Assembly: GCA_017621875.1 (NCBI GenBank)
Contig: JAGASE010000002.1
Span: forward strand, 47,451 to 111,450
Length of the DNA: 64,000 nucleotides
Origin: Clostridia bacterium
GTDB taxonomy: Bacteria > Bacillota > Clostridia > UBA1381
Reading direction: 5' to 3'
The stretch's first letter is position 1. The number at the start of each line of letters is the position of its first letter. The notes beneath the pieces are model-generated. The model had not been told where the DNA came from. It saw only the letters and a program-made list of their open reading frames with translations, and searched no databases. Positions 8,735-18,284 of this stretch are shown here, one piece after another. The position numbers and the translations under genes were made by a program.

Positions 8735-9220
8735 ATGTATAAAATCGGTGATAAGATTCTTTATCCTATGCACGGTGCGGGCGTGATAGAGGAGATAGAG
8801 GAGCAGACGGTGCTTGGAAAAAAACAGGCATATTACATAATGAAAATGCCGCCGGAAGGAATGAAGGTAATGATTCCGACTGCTACTTGCGAAGATATCG
8901 GAGTACGCTTTATTATTTCGCAGACGGAAGGCTTGAAGGTTTTGGAAAGATTCCGCAGCGAGCCGATTTCAAATGATGATAACTGGAACAGACGTCACCG
9001 CGAAAATATGGTAAAGATAAAGTCGGGAGACATTTATCAGGTGCTTACCGTTGTAAAGAATCTTATGTTCAGGGACCGCCGGAAGGGGTTATCCACAAGC
9101 GAACGGAAGATGCTGGGCGTTTCGCGTCAGATTTTGGTGAGTGAGCTTGTTTTGTGCGGAGCTGCGGACAAAAGTGATGTCGAAAGCATTATGTCAGATA
9201 CAATAGAAGAATTGTTATAA
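8735..9220 (+). CDS. CarD-family transcription regulator
   Basis: 161 residues. The N-terminal CarD/TRCF RNA-polymerase-binding domain starts YKIGDKILYPMHGAGVIEEI and a helical C-terminal part (WNRRHRENMVKIKSGD, LSTSERKMLGVSRQILVSEL) should contact promoter DNA. CarD proteins bind the polymerase beta subunit and stabilise open promoter complexes. GGGGGTGA precedes the ATG. It lies upstream of ispD/ispF, a frequent Clostridia arrangement; an 83-nt gap separates it from ispD and no clear terminator is seen, so read-through is likely. Confidence 0.92.
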   Translation: MYKIGDKILYPMHGAGVIEEIEEQTVLGKKQAYYIMKMPPEGMKVMIPTATCEDIGVRFIISQTEGLKVLERFRSEPISNDDNWNRRHRENMVKIKSGDIYQVLTVVKNLMFRDRRKGLSTSERKMLGVSRQILVSELVLCGAADKSDVESIMSDTIEELL

Positions 9221-9303
9221 AAGAATTGTCAGTATTTTCGCGGTCTTTGCCTACTTGTCGGAAATGCGGCAATTTTTTTAGGAAGTATAAATGGAGAGAA
9301 ATT

Positions 9304-9975
9304 ATGAAAATTACAGCTGTTATTGTTGCCGCGGGCAGCGGAAGCAGAATGGGAGCAGGAAAAAACAAGGTGTTTTTGGAGCTTTCGGGGCGTTCGATTT
9401 TAGAGAATACCGTAGCTGTTTTTGAAGACTGTGACCTGATAAATGAAATTACGGTGGTAACAAGTGATTTGGCAGAATGTCGAAAGCTGCTTGAGCCGTA
9501 TAAAAAGGTGAAAAATATTGTCCCAGGCGGCAAAACTCGTCAGGAATCGGTGAAAAACGGTCTTGAAACCTCCTCGTGCGACATAGTGGTTATCCACGAT
9601 GGTGCTCGAGCACTTATAAGTGAGAAGGAAATTGCAGCGGCAATCGAGTCGGCAGAGAAATACGGTGCGGCAGCTGTGGGAGTTAAATGCAAGGATACGC
9701 TTAAAAAGGCCGATAAAGAGGGCTTTATATCGGGTACGGTTGACCGCGAATTTATTTACAATATCCAAACGCCGCAGGTTTTTAACTATAAAGAAATCAA
9801 AAATATGCACGCTCTTGCCGAGGACAGCTCCTTCACCGACGATTGTGCTTTGGCGGAGGGCTTTGGGACGAGAATAAAGATTGTGGACGGAAGCTATGAT
9901 AATATTAAAATTACAACTCCCGAGGATTTGGAGATAGCGGAAAAGATTTTGGAAAAGAGGAGGCAGCAAAAATGA
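9304..9975 (+). CDS. ispD: 2-C-methyl-D-erythritol 4-phosphate cytidylyltransferase
   Basis: The start is ATG 9304, after GGAGAG at 9292-9297; an upstream in-frame start at 9226 would add residues unlike the family. 223 residues. IspD couples CTP to MEP in the non-mevalonate isoprenoid pathway. Motifs: the nucleotide loop [36 protein letters not shown] and the C-terminal [11 protein letters not shown]. Its last 4 nt overlap ispF, so the two are translationally coupled. Confidence 0.96.
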   Translation: MKITAVIVAAGSGSRMGAGKNKVFLELSGRSILENTVAVFEDCDLINEITVVTSDLAECRKLLEPYKKVKNIVPGGKTRQESVKNGLETSSCDIVVIHDGARALISEKEIAAAIESAEKYGAAAVGVKCKDTLKKADKEGFISGTVDREFIYNIQTPQVFNYKEIKNMHALAEDSSFTDDCALAEGFGTRIKIVDGSYDNIKITTPEDLEIAEKILEKRRQQK

Positions 9976-10439
9976 GAATAGGTCAGGGCTATGATGTTCA
10001 TGCTTTTGCGAAGGACCGCGATTTGTATTTATGCGGCGAAAAAATCGAATATGAGCTTGGGCTTTTGGGGCATTCTGATGCCGATGTTGCACTTCATGCC
10101 GTTTGCGACGCACTTTTGGGTGCGGCAGCTTTGGGGGATATCGGTAAGCATTTCCCGGACAGTGACCCAAAGTATAAAGGAATTTCGAGCGTACTGCTGC
10201 TGGAGCATGTATGCACTTTGGTGCGTGAAAAAGGATTTGAAATCGAGAATGTTGACGTTACAATAATTGCACAAAAACCGAAGCTACTGCCGTATATTCC
10301 GGCGATGTGTGAAAATACAGCGAGGGCTATGGGGATTGATACGGCTTGCGTTAACGTTAAGGCAACCACTACCGAAAAGCTTGGCTTTGAGGGCAGGGGT
10401 GAGGGTATTTCGGCAATGGCGGTTGCACTTTTAAAATAG
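9972..10439 (+). CDS. ispF: 2-C-methyl-D-erythritol 2,4-cyclodiphosphate synthase
   Basis: 155 residues, normal length. IspF forms the cyclodiphosphate two steps after IspD. The zinc ligands sit in GYDVHAF (Asp8/His10) and [19 protein letters not shown], and the CDP site is in [16 protein letters not shown]. It overlaps ispD by 4 nt and is followed by a terminator. Confidence 0.97.
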   Translation: MRIGQGYDVHAFAKDRDLYLCGEKIEYELGLLGHSDADVALHAVCDALLGAAALGDIGKHFPDSDPKYKGISSVLLLEHVCTLVREKGFEIENVDVTIIAQKPKLLPYIPAMCENTARAMGIDTACVNVKATTTEKLGFEGRGEGISAMAVALLK

Positions 10440-10483
10440 TAAAATATCCGCAAAGGCGTAGAAATATAGCTTTTGGTACTATT

Positions 10484-10507
10484 GAAGGCGTATGCCTTCT
10501 TTTTTTG
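10484..10507 (+). terminator. Intrinsic terminator after ispF
   Basis: GAAGGC-GTAT-GCCTTC (10484-10499) followed by eight T residues. Confidence 0.85.
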
Positions 10508-10559
10508 TGTTCTATTTTTATGTAAACGTCAATATGATAAAGGGAAAGAGGTGGACAAA

Positions 10560-11429
10560 ATGTTGACATTGGCAAAGGAAGAATTAATATCGGGACAGGA
10601 TTTGTTTTCTGCCGTCCCGGAAAGAATACGCAAGTATCTGTGCGGCGTGCCGGCGGACAAGCTGATGGAAATACGCCTTAGAAGCGGCGTAAGCCTGTCG
10701 CTGGTTTGCACCGACGGGATTTTTTACATAACGCACAAGGGAAGGCTTACCGAAAATTATCGTGAGGCGGTAACGGTAACGGGAAACGATATACGCAGAG
10801 GGCTGGAGCTTGTGACGCGTTCATCGGTGTACGCCTTTGAAAATGAGATTAAAAACGGATATGTCACCCTTGCCGGCGGACATCGCGTTGGGATAAGCGG
10901 AGACGCTGTGATTGATGAGGGCAAAATTTCGCATATACGCTCGGTGCAGTCCTTAAACTATCGCTTTGCAAGAGAGGTTATCGGAGCGGCGGATTGTGTA
11001 ATAGACAGGATTTTTGACGGAAAAAAAATAAAAAACACGTTGATTGTTTCACCGCCTATGTGCGGAAAAACAACCATGCTGCGTGATATCGCACGCCAGC
11101 TTTCGCAAAGAGGAAAGAAGGTCTCGATTGTGGACGAACGCGGAGAAATTGCGGCATTGTCCTTTGGTGCATCGCCCTTTGAGCTGGGTGCAAACTGCGA
11201 CGTGCTTGCAAATGTGAATAAGGCGGACGGCATGTTGCTGATGCTTCGTGCTATGTCACCCGATGTGATTATAACAGATGAGATTGGTGACGAGCGGGAC
11301 TTTGCTGCAATCAGCGAGATTAAAAAAAGAGGAGTAAGCGTTATAACCACTCTTCATGGAATGGACTTTGCGGAGGGCGGCTTTGAAGAAATAATCAGGA
11401 TTTGCGGTGTGGGACAATGCTTAAGCTGA
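10560..11429 (+). CDS. spoIIIAA: Stage III sporulation protein AA (ATPase)
   Basis: The likely start is ATG 10560 (MLTLAKEELISGQ) after AGAGGTGG; the longer reading from 10473 lies across the ispF terminator and is unlikely. 289 residues. SpoIIIAA is the secretion-type ATPase at the base of the SpoIIIA-SpoIIQ channel linking mother cell and forespore. Walker A reads SPPMCGKTTMLRD, Walker B SPDVIITDEIGDE, and GVSVITTLHG follows. Its end overlaps spoIIIAB. No clear sigma-E promoter was recognised in the ~50 nt after the terminator. Confidence 0.95.
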   Translation: MLTLAKEELISGQDLFSAVPERIRKYLCGVPADKLMEIRLRSGVSLSLVCTDGIFYITHKGRLTENYREAVTVTGNDIRRGLELVTRSSVYAFENEIKNGYVTLAGGHRVGISGDAVIDEGKISHIRSVQSLNYRFAREVIGAADCVIDRIFDGKKIKNTLIVSPPMCGKTTMLRDIARQLSQRGKKVSIVDERGEIAALSFGASPFELGANCDVLANVNKADGMLLMLRAMSPDVIITDEIGDERDFAAISEIKKRGVSVITTLHGMDFAEGGFEEIIRICGVGQCLS

Positions 11430-11911
11430 TAGGTGCTGTTATGATTATTGTATCAGGAGCGGCATGGGGGTTTTTGCAGTCGGAGCGGCTCAAAAAACGT
11501 ACAGAGGAGCTGGAAAAACTCATTTCCGCACTCGGGCTTTTGGAAAACGACATTGCATACGGAAAAAGGGACATAAAAACTGCCCTGTATTCGATTGGTA
11601 GGCTACAGGACGTAAAGCTGTTTTGCTCTGCTGCTGAAAATATGGATTCGGTCGGAATAAAAAATGCTTTTTTGTCGGCGTTGGATACACATGGAGAATA
11701 TCTTTCGGGGACAGATAAAGAAGCGGCTGCCGTTCTTGCGGACAATTTGGGAATGACCGACTCTTCCACGCAGATAAAATGCATTCGGCATACTGTGGGC
11801 ATTTTAAAAACTGCCCATGAGAATGCCGTTTGTGAATATGAAAAATCAGGGAAATTATACAGAGGCATAGGGGTTCTTGCCGGGCTTGCGGCGGTAATTC
11901 TTCTATTTTGA
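11417..11911 (+). CDS. spoIIIAB: Stage III sporulation protein AB
   Basis: ATG 11417 (MLKLIGAVMIIVSG) is preferred over the in-frame TTG at 11402 because SpoIIIAB proteins open this way. An N-terminal membrane helix, a helical GspF-like body (RTEELEKLISALGLLENDIAYG) and a C-terminal membrane segment (GIGVLAGLAAVILLF) fit the family. It overlaps the end of spoIIIAA by 13 nt. Mother-cell component of the feeding-tube channel. Confidence 0.92.
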   Translation: MLKLIGAVMIIVSGAAWGFLQSERLKKRTEELEKLISALGLLENDIAYGKRDIKTALYSIGRLQDVKLFCSAAENMDSVGIKNAFLSALDTHGEYLSGTDKEAAAVLADNLGMTDSSTQIKCIRHTVGILKTAHENAVCEYEKSGKLYRGIGVLAGLAAVILLF

Positions 11912-11924
11912 CGGGAGGATATAA

Positions 11925-12119
11925 ATGGACGTTGATTTAATATTTCGGATAGCCGGAGTGGGAATTGTAGTAGCGGTGCTTAATCAACTGCTTATACGGT
12001 CGGGACGCGAGGAACAGGCACTCTTAACCACAATAGCCGGACTGGTAGTGGTTTTATATGTGCTGACGAGGGAAATAGGAAATCTTTTTGAGGTAATCAA
12101 ACAGATTTTTAATCTATAG
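11925..12119 (+). CDS. spoIIIAC: Stage III sporulation protein AC
   Basis: 64 residues with two membrane helices (IFRIAGVGIVVAVLNQLLI and ALLTTIAGLVVVLYVLT), the standard size and pattern. GGGAGGAT precedes the ATG. Confidence 0.93.
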   Translation: MDVDLIFRIAGVGIVVAVLNQLLIRSGREEQALLTTIAGLVVVLYVLTREIGNLFEVIKQIFNL

Positions 12120-12121
12120 CC

Positions 12122-12514
12122 ATGGATATAACAAAAATTATCGGTATCGGAATTATCGGCATATTTCTTGCAGTTACTGTCAGGAGCTACCGACCGGAGC
12201 TGGGAATAGGCGTTGCCATCGCTGTCGGAATAGCCATATTTATGATGACAGTGCCGATTTTTGCGGAGCTTTTAAGCGGCGTATACGCTCTTTGTGAAAA
12301 TTCTCCAATCAGCACCGAGTATCTGAAAATAATAATTAAAATAATTGGGATTGCGTATATAACGCAGTTTTCTGCGGAGCTTGCAAAGGACGCGGGAGAG
12401 GGTGCGGTTGCAAAAAAGCTTGAATTTGCAGGAAAGGCGTCGGTACTTGTGCTTATGATGCCAATTGTGCAGAATTTGCTTGATGTGATAATCGACACGT
12501 TGATGAGCTTTTGA
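12122..12514 (+). CDS. spoIIIAD: Stage III sporulation protein AD
   Basis: 130 residues, four membrane segments, typical SpoIIIAD (IIGIGIIGIFLAVTVRSYRP; AGKASVLVLMMPIVQNLLD). It starts 2 nt after spoIIIAC with no clear ribosome site, so translation is probably coupled. Confidence 0.93.
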   Translation: MDITKIIGIGIIGIFLAVTVRSYRPELGIGVAIAVGIAIFMMTVPIFAELLSGVYALCENSPISTEYLKIIIKIIGIAYITQFSAELAKDAGEGAVAKKLEFAGKASVLVLMMPIVQNLLDVIIDTLMSF

Positions 12515-12527
12515 AAAGGGACACAAA

Positions 12528-13592
12528 ATGAAAAGAGTATTTATAATAATTTTGCTGGTTCTGACTCTTTGTCCGGCGTGCTTTGCCGAGGAGTTTGAAA
12601 TTAACGGGGAGGATTTTTATAATAAGACGGCGGAGGATATTGTAAGCGGAAGGCTGGACTTAAATCCGATTAATATTATTAACAACCTTATAAAAAGCGT
12701 TTTTGAGGAAATTTCAAATACAAAGGCACTTTTAAAGTCGATACTGCTTATTGCAGCTGCGGCAGGTATTCTGCGAATTTTATCCGATTCCTTCGGAAAC
12801 GGCGAAACAAGTGATGCCGCATTTTTTGCCTGCTTTGCGGTAATGACCGCGGCGGGCGTAAAGATTTTTGCCGAGGTTGTGGGCTACGGAGTGGAGGTTA
12901 TTCATTCGCTGTGCGGATTTATCACAAAATTCGAGCCGATTTTTGTAGGACTTTTGGCATCGGCAGGAGCTGTTACGCAGGCGGCTGCGTTTCAGCCGGT
13001 TATGACTGCCAGCGTGTATGTATTAAGTGTTGTGGTCGATAAATGTATACTTCCACTGACGTATTTTTCGGCAGTATTGGGCATTGTGAATAATATCGGA
13101 GGAAGAATAGAAATAGGGACACTAAACAAGCTTCTTGCCTCGGTTTCAAAATGGCTCTTGACGGGAGTGCTTACGCTGTTTTCGACTATTCTCGCACTTT
13201 ACGGCTTTGGAACGGCTGCGGTAAATAATGTAACGATAAAGAGTATAAAATTTGCAGTGGGCAGCTTTGTGCCGGTGGTGGGCGGAATTTTGTCCGACAC
13301 GATTGACACCGTTCTTTCCGGTACTAATCTTTTAAAAAACGCGGTCGGCACAGCCGGAATGATTACCGTTATTTCCATTGCGGCAGTACCGATAATAAAG
13401 ATATGGATAATGATGATGCTGCTTAAAATAACCGCTGCGGCGATTGAGCCGTTTTCCGACAAGCGAATAACAAATGTTTTAATTGCGGTTGCAGACTCGG
13501 TAACAGTGGTGTTTTCGATGGTTATAACATCGGTGATGCTTTTTATCATTTCAATAGGAATCATACTTACGTCAACGGGGGTGAGCTTGTGA
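12528..13592 (+). CDS. spoIIIAE: Stage III sporulation protein AE
   Basis: 354 residues with a cleavable signal (IIILLVLTLCPACFA) and about seven membrane segments, the polytopic channel component of the SpoIIIA complex. A glycine- and valine-rich stretch (SFVPVVGGILSDTIDTVLSG) is characteristic. It overlaps spoIIIAF by 4 nt. Confidence 0.94.
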   Translation: MKRVFIIILLVLTLCPACFAEEFEINGEDFYNKTAEDIVSGRLDLNPINIINNLIKSVFEEISNTKALLKSILLIAAAAGILRILSDSFGNGETSDAAFFACFAVMTAAGVKIFAEVVGYGVEVIHSLCGFITKFEPIFVGLLASAGAVTQAAAFQPVMTASVYVLSVVVDKCILPLTYFSAVLGIVNNIGGRIEIGTLNKLLASVSKWLLTGVLTLFSTILALYGFGTAAVNNVTIKSIKFAVGSFVPVVGGILSDTIDTVLSGTNLLKNAVGTAGMITVISIAAVPIIKIWIMMMLLKITAAAIEPFSDKRITNVLIAVADSVTVVFSMVITSVMLFIISIGIILTSTGVSL

Positions 13593-14026
13593 AGGAATAT
13601 ATAATTACGGTTGCCACTGCCGCGGTTATTGCGGCTATTGCGGACATTCTCGCACCCGGGGAATGGAGCAAATACATACGGGTTATAGTCGGATTTTTAA
13701 TTCTGTCTGTGCTTATTGCACCGATTGCAAAGTTTCGCGGTACTGAAATATTATCACCTACGGGGACATATAATATAAGCGATGAACCTTTAAAGGATAA
13801 GGTTTCGCAGCAGCTTCGCGAAAATGTCGAAAAGGATATAGAGGAAAGGATTTTAGAGGAGTTTGACATCCGCGTGAAAGCCTCAGTGCAGATAGATATA
13901 GATGAGGAGCACAACATAAGGGGAGTAGAGGCGATAGAAATAACGACATGGAAAAATCCTGACGGATTGGAAGAAAGATTAAAGAATGTTTATGGGTGTG
14001 ACAAAATTGAACTCAAATTTGAATGA
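13589..14026 (+). CDS. spoIIIAF: Stage III sporulation protein AF
   Basis: GTG start with GGGGGTGA just upstream. Two N-terminal membrane helices (ATAAVIAAIADILAPG; VIVGFLILSVLIAPI) then a soluble domain ending in KIELKFE. 145 residues. Overlaps both neighbours. Confidence 0.92.
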   Translation: MKEYIITVATAAVIAAIADILAPGEWSKYIRVIVGFLILSVLIAPIAKFRGTEILSPTGTYNISDEPLKDKVSQQLRENVEKDIEERILEEFDIRVKASVQIDIDEEHNIRGVEAIEITTWKNPDGLEERLKNVYGCDKIELKFE

Positions 14027-14507
14027 AATTCTGAAAAAATATGCGAATAATAAGAGCCTGTATATAATAATTATAATTGGGGTTGTTTTTATGCTGGTCT
14101 CAGGAGGCGGACAAAGGCATGAGGACGATACAAAAGCACGCGTATATGATATATATTCCGATGAGGAGCGTTTGCAGCAGATTTTATCAAAGATAGACGG
14201 CGTGGGCGAGGTGTATGTAATGATAACATATTACGGAACTACCAGCTACGACGTGGCGTTTGAAAATCGACAGAATAATTCTGAGTCGGAACAGGAAACG
14301 ACCAAGAGCGTGGAAAGCTCGGCAATAATGCATAATGGAACGCCGCTTGTAAAGGGTGAGGTTTACCCTAAAGCAAAGGGCGTGGTTATCATTGCAGAGG
14401 GTGCGGAAAATGCGGAGGTAAAAAAGGCGATAACCGATGCGGCAACCGCGGCACTTGAGGTGGCATCATATAAGGTGTGCGTTTTAGAAGGAAAGGAAAG
14501 GAATTAG
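13986..14507 (+). CDS. spoIIIAG: Stage III sporulation protein AG
   Basis: One membrane helix (LYIIIIIGVVFMLVSGGG) then a ring-forming domain like type III secretion PrgK/FliF proteins (RLQQILSKIDGVGEVYVMITY; YPKAKGVVIIAEGAENAEVK). The N-terminus overlaps spoIIIAF by 41 nt if ATG 13986 is used; ATG 13992 is an alternative. 173 residues. Confidence 0.92.
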   Translation: MFMGVTKLNSNLNEILKKYANNKSLYIIIIIGVVFMLVSGGGQRHEDDTKARVYDIYSDEERLQQILSKIDGVGEVYVMITYYGTTSYDVAFENRQNNSESEQETTKSVESSAIMHNGTPLVKGEVYPKAKGVVIIAEGAENAEVKKAITDAATAALEVASYKVCVLEGKERN

Positions 14508-14511
14508 AATC

Positions 14512-15117
14512 ATGATGGTATTGAAGAAAAAGGAAGTAGTTGCAGCGGCTTTGGTAGCTTTAATAGGAGTTGCGGGATATTTGAACTGGTCTTATCAGGA
14601 CACAATCCGCGTAACAGACGGCGAGAGCTATCTTGAGGAGGCGAAAAAGCTTGGCGAGGCGGAGTATGTGTCCACAGACAAACAGGACGTCACCGAAACC
14701 GAGGAGGACGAATCAACTGCGGAGAGTGCAGCAGAAACCGAGGAGACAGAGGAAACCGCTGCCGGCGAGACGAGCTATTTTACCGAGGCTAAAATGTCAA
14801 AGGATAATTCTCGCTCAAAGGCGTTGGAAATTTTAAATCAAACGGCAACAAATGAAAGCTTTGACAGCGACGTGAGAAAGCAGGCACAGAATAAAATCGT
14901 TTCGATTGCGGAAAATACCGAAAAGGAAACAATTATTGAAAATGTCGCACGTGCAAAGGGATATAAGGATATTTCGGTGTATATTGACGGCGAAAGTGTG
15001 GAAATAATAGTGAAAAAGAGCAATTTTTCAAGCAGCGATGTTAAGACAATTAAGGAGATTGTAACCTCAGAGCTTGACACTTCGGCTAAGAATATTAAAA
15101 TTATTGAAGCAAAATAG
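14512..15117 (+). CDS. spoIIIAH: Stage III sporulation protein AH
   Basis: One N-terminal membrane helix, a strongly acidic low-complexity linker (~55-90, repeated TE/EE/AE), then the C-terminal YscJ/FliF-like domain that in B. subtilis binds forespore SpoIIQ across the septum. 201 residues. GAAAGGAAAGGA precedes the ATG. Last gene of the cluster. Confidence 0.93.
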   Translation: MMVLKKKEVVAAALVALIGVAGYLNWSYQDTIRVTDGESYLEEAKKLGEAEYVSTDKQDVTETEEDESTAESAAETEETEETAAGETSYFTEAKMSKDNSRSKALEILNQTATNESFDSDVRKQAQNKIVSIAENTEKETIIENVARAKGYKDISVYIDGESVEIIVKKSNFSSSDVKTIKEIVTSELDTSAKNIKIIEAK

Positions 15118-15207
15118 TTGCAAATACGATTAAGATTTGATATAATTAGCTAAAGACGAAAGGAAAATTGTTTCCGCCTTGCTTTTTGACGAAAGGAATG
15201 AAAGAAC

Positions 15208-15684
15208 ATGGAAGAAAATAAAAATATAATTGAAGAGATAACTTTAGAGGAGGATACCGGTAAGGTAAATATTTCGGACGATGTAGTTGCCACCATCGCA
15301 GGTATTGCGGCTGCGGAGATTGAGGGCGTTACAGGAATGTCGGGCGGCGTTGCACATGATATTGCCGAGATGCTCGGAGCAAAAAAGAGTCCGCAAAAGG
15401 GCGTTAAGGTATCGGTTACGCCGGAGGGTGCAACGATTGACCTGTATATCGTTGTGGCATTTGGCGTAAGAATCCCCGAGCTTGCCTGGGAGGTTCAGGA
15501 AAACGTAAAGAACAGCGTTGAAACCATGACCGGAATTGACGTACAGAAGGTAAATGTGCGTATTGAAGGCGTAAGCTTTGAAAAAGAGAAAAAGCCTGAG
15601 AAAAAGGACGATGATGTAACAGAGGTCACAGAGCAGGAGATAGTTGAAGAAATTGATCTCGGCGAGGATTTGTCTCAAGAATAG
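15208..15684 (+). CDS. Asp23/Gls24 family envelope-stress protein
   Basis: 158 residues. The Asp23 domain runs from GKVNISDDVVATIAGIAAAE through VTPEGATIDLYIVVAFGVRIPEL to VNVRIEGVSF, followed by an acidic tail. Proteins of this family associate with the membrane and respond to envelope stress. Such a gene commonly lies between spoIIIAH and nusB in Clostridia. AAGGAA precedes the ATG and a strong terminator follows. Confidence 0.93.
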   Translation: MEENKNIIEEITLEEDTGKVNISDDVVATIAGIAAAEIEGVTGMSGGVAHDIAEMLGAKKSPQKGVKVSVTPEGATIDLYIVVAFGVRIPELAWEVQENVKNSVETMTGIDVQKVNVRIEGVSFEKEKKPEKKDDDVTEVTEQEIVEEIDLGEDLSQE

Positions 15685-15690
15685 TAAATA

Positions 15691-15740
15691 AACAGCTTTT
15701 ATGCAATACCGCTGCGGTATGATAAAGGCTGTTTTTTTCG
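15691..15740. terminator. Terminator between asp23 and the converging cotJ operon
   Basis: AACAGCTTTTAT (15691-15702) pairs with ATAAAGGCTGTT (15722-15733), enclosing a second perfect stem ATACCGC/GCGGTAT; TTTTTTT follows on the plus strand. It lies between convergent genes and may serve both. Confidence 0.85.
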
Positions 15741-15788
15741 TTAAACAGCTGACAGTAAAGCACGCGGCAAAGGGCTGTGCGGAAATTC

Positions 15789-15899
15789 TTAATTTACGGT
15801 GTATGCACCTCCATACTGAGTAGCAATGAGTGACGCAAGCTGAGGATTTTTGTTTCTGATTTTGATTGGATATTGCAGGATTTTATTATAACTAAACAT
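15789..15899 (-). pseudogene. cotJC: Truncated cotJC (manganese catalase-like coat protein), 36 codons
   Basis: Minus-strand ATG at 15899 overlaps the cotJB stop (TAATG). The 36-residue product, MFSYNKILQYPIKI then NPQLASLIATQYGGAYTVN, matches the N-terminus of CotJC (Y-x-K-x-LQYP, NP-x-LA, QYGG), then ends at TAA. CotJC is normally ~190 residues, and no catalase sequence is left before the asp23 terminator. A short functional peptide is possible, but truncation is the simplest reading. Confidence 0.7.
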
Positions 15900-16153
15900 T
15901 ACGCATTACCTCCCTTTTCCCATGGCCATGGGCATTCAAGCCATCTGAATTCATCAAATTTTGCAGCGGACGCCGCAGTTAGCGGACCGCATTTTTCTAT
16001 ATATGCGTTCTGCAGTTCATTTGCTTTTTTTGTCAGCGACTTAAAAAGAGCGAAGGCTTTTTCGTCGTCGGGGTGGGTGTCCAGATACAGCAGCATATCA
16101 TGGGCAGCAAAGCGATAGCTTTGAAGAGCCAGTCTTAATTCATTATGAGTCAT
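15899..16153 (-). CDS. cotJB: Spore coat protein CotJB
   Basis: 84 residues with the CotJB pattern: MTHNELRLALQSYRFAAHDM, LYLDTHPDD, YIEKCGPLT and the ending FRWLECPWPWE. It starts inside the end of cotJA and its stop overlaps the start of the cotJC remnant, so the three form one tightly coupled operon. The gene acts late in sporulation in the mother cell. Confidence 0.93.
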   Translation of the reverse strand: MTHNELRLALQSYRFAAHDMLLYLDTHPDDEKAFALFKSLTKKANELQNAYIEKCGPLTAASAAKFDEFRWLECPWPWEKGGNA

Positions 16154-16322
16154 ACCGCTTTCCGCCTCCCTTACAAACCTTTCCGTATTCCTCTATGGTA
16201 AGTACCAGCTCAGGAAAAAGAGAGCCTTTCTTTAGTGCGTCTTCAGCACTGTAAACTGTATTCAGCTGCTGAATAGGAACATACCCGTAACCCAGGCAGC
16301 GACATTCACGTGTCATTTCCAT
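16143..16322 (-). CDS. cotJA: Spore coat-associated protein CotJA
   Basis: 59 residues, ATG at 16322. CotJA features visible: YGYVPIQQLNTVYS, ALKKGSLFPEL, and a Gly/Lys-rich end. It overlaps cotJB by 11 nt. ATG 16316 is an alternative start; the ribosome site is weak. A sigma-E-like promoter lies ~100 nt upstream. Confidence 0.85.
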   Translation of the reverse strand: MEMTRECRCLGYGYVPIQQLNTVYSAEDALKKGSLFPELVLTIEEYGKVCKGGGKRYDS

Positions 16323-16424
16323 ATTGATTTCATAGCCTTTCTGTCCGCAAAATATTAGTTTCTCGCCTTATCTGCGGACGGATAAGACGCAGCAGGCACA
16401 TTTGGTTAATTACGAAGTATACAA

Positions 16425-16453
16425 GGTTTATGCCTGTGTTAACATAATATGCA
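16425..16453 (-). promoter_or_regulatory. Sigma-E-like promoter of the cotJ operon
   Basis: On the minus strand TGCATATT (plus 16446-16453), 13-nt spacer, CATAAACC (plus 16425-16432), close to the sigma-E pattern ATATT-N13/14-CATACAAT. Known cotJ genes are mother-cell controlled, which supports the assignment. Predicted leader ~95 nt. Confidence 0.5.
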
Positions 16454-16558
16454 ATTTTATGTAAACCTGTGAAAGGGTATAGGTATCAAATTGCTACATT
16501 GAAGCAATAAGTCCAATAAAAATATTGTCAAAAAATTGAAACTTATTTAAAATAACTA

Positions 16559-16587
16559 TTGAAAAATGCCGCATTATTTGGTAAAAT
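16559..16587 (+). promoter_or_regulatory. Promoter of guaB
   Basis: TTGAAA (16559-16564), 17-nt spacer, TAAAAT (16582-16587), 34 nt before the guaB start. Confidence 0.8.
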
Positions 16588-16603
16588 AGAAGAAATAACT
16601 TAA

Positions 16604-18088
<1,485 letters not shown>

Positions 18089-18154
18089 TGTGAAAATAAG
18101 CGGTGCACCGCTCGCTGCAAAGCGGCGAAATGGTAAATTAGTATTATATATCAG

Positions 18155-18182
18155 GGAACTCATTTTATGTGAGTTCCTTTTT
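18155..18182 (+). terminator. Terminator after guaB
   Basis: GGAACTCA (18155-18162) / TGAGTTCC (18170-18177) followed by TTTTT. Confidence 0.85.
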
Positions 18183-18214
18183 GGTTAATTTTGAGATGAT
18201 TTTTGAGGAGAATG

Positions 18215-18243
18215 TTGAAAAAGCAGATATCTTATGGTAAAAT
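18215..18243 (+). promoter_or_regulatory. Promoter of the broken TPR gene
   Basis: TTGAAA (18215-18220), 17-nt spacer, TAAAAT (18238-18243), followed by GAGGAG and ATG 18285. Confidence 0.75.
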
Positions 18244-18284
18244 AAGTAAAATAGCATCGTACCGATTTTGAGGAGTAGAAAATT

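Noticed and set aside
9400..10170. 256-codon minus-strand frame
   Set aside because: Antisense to ispD and ispF, which carry clear catalytic motifs.
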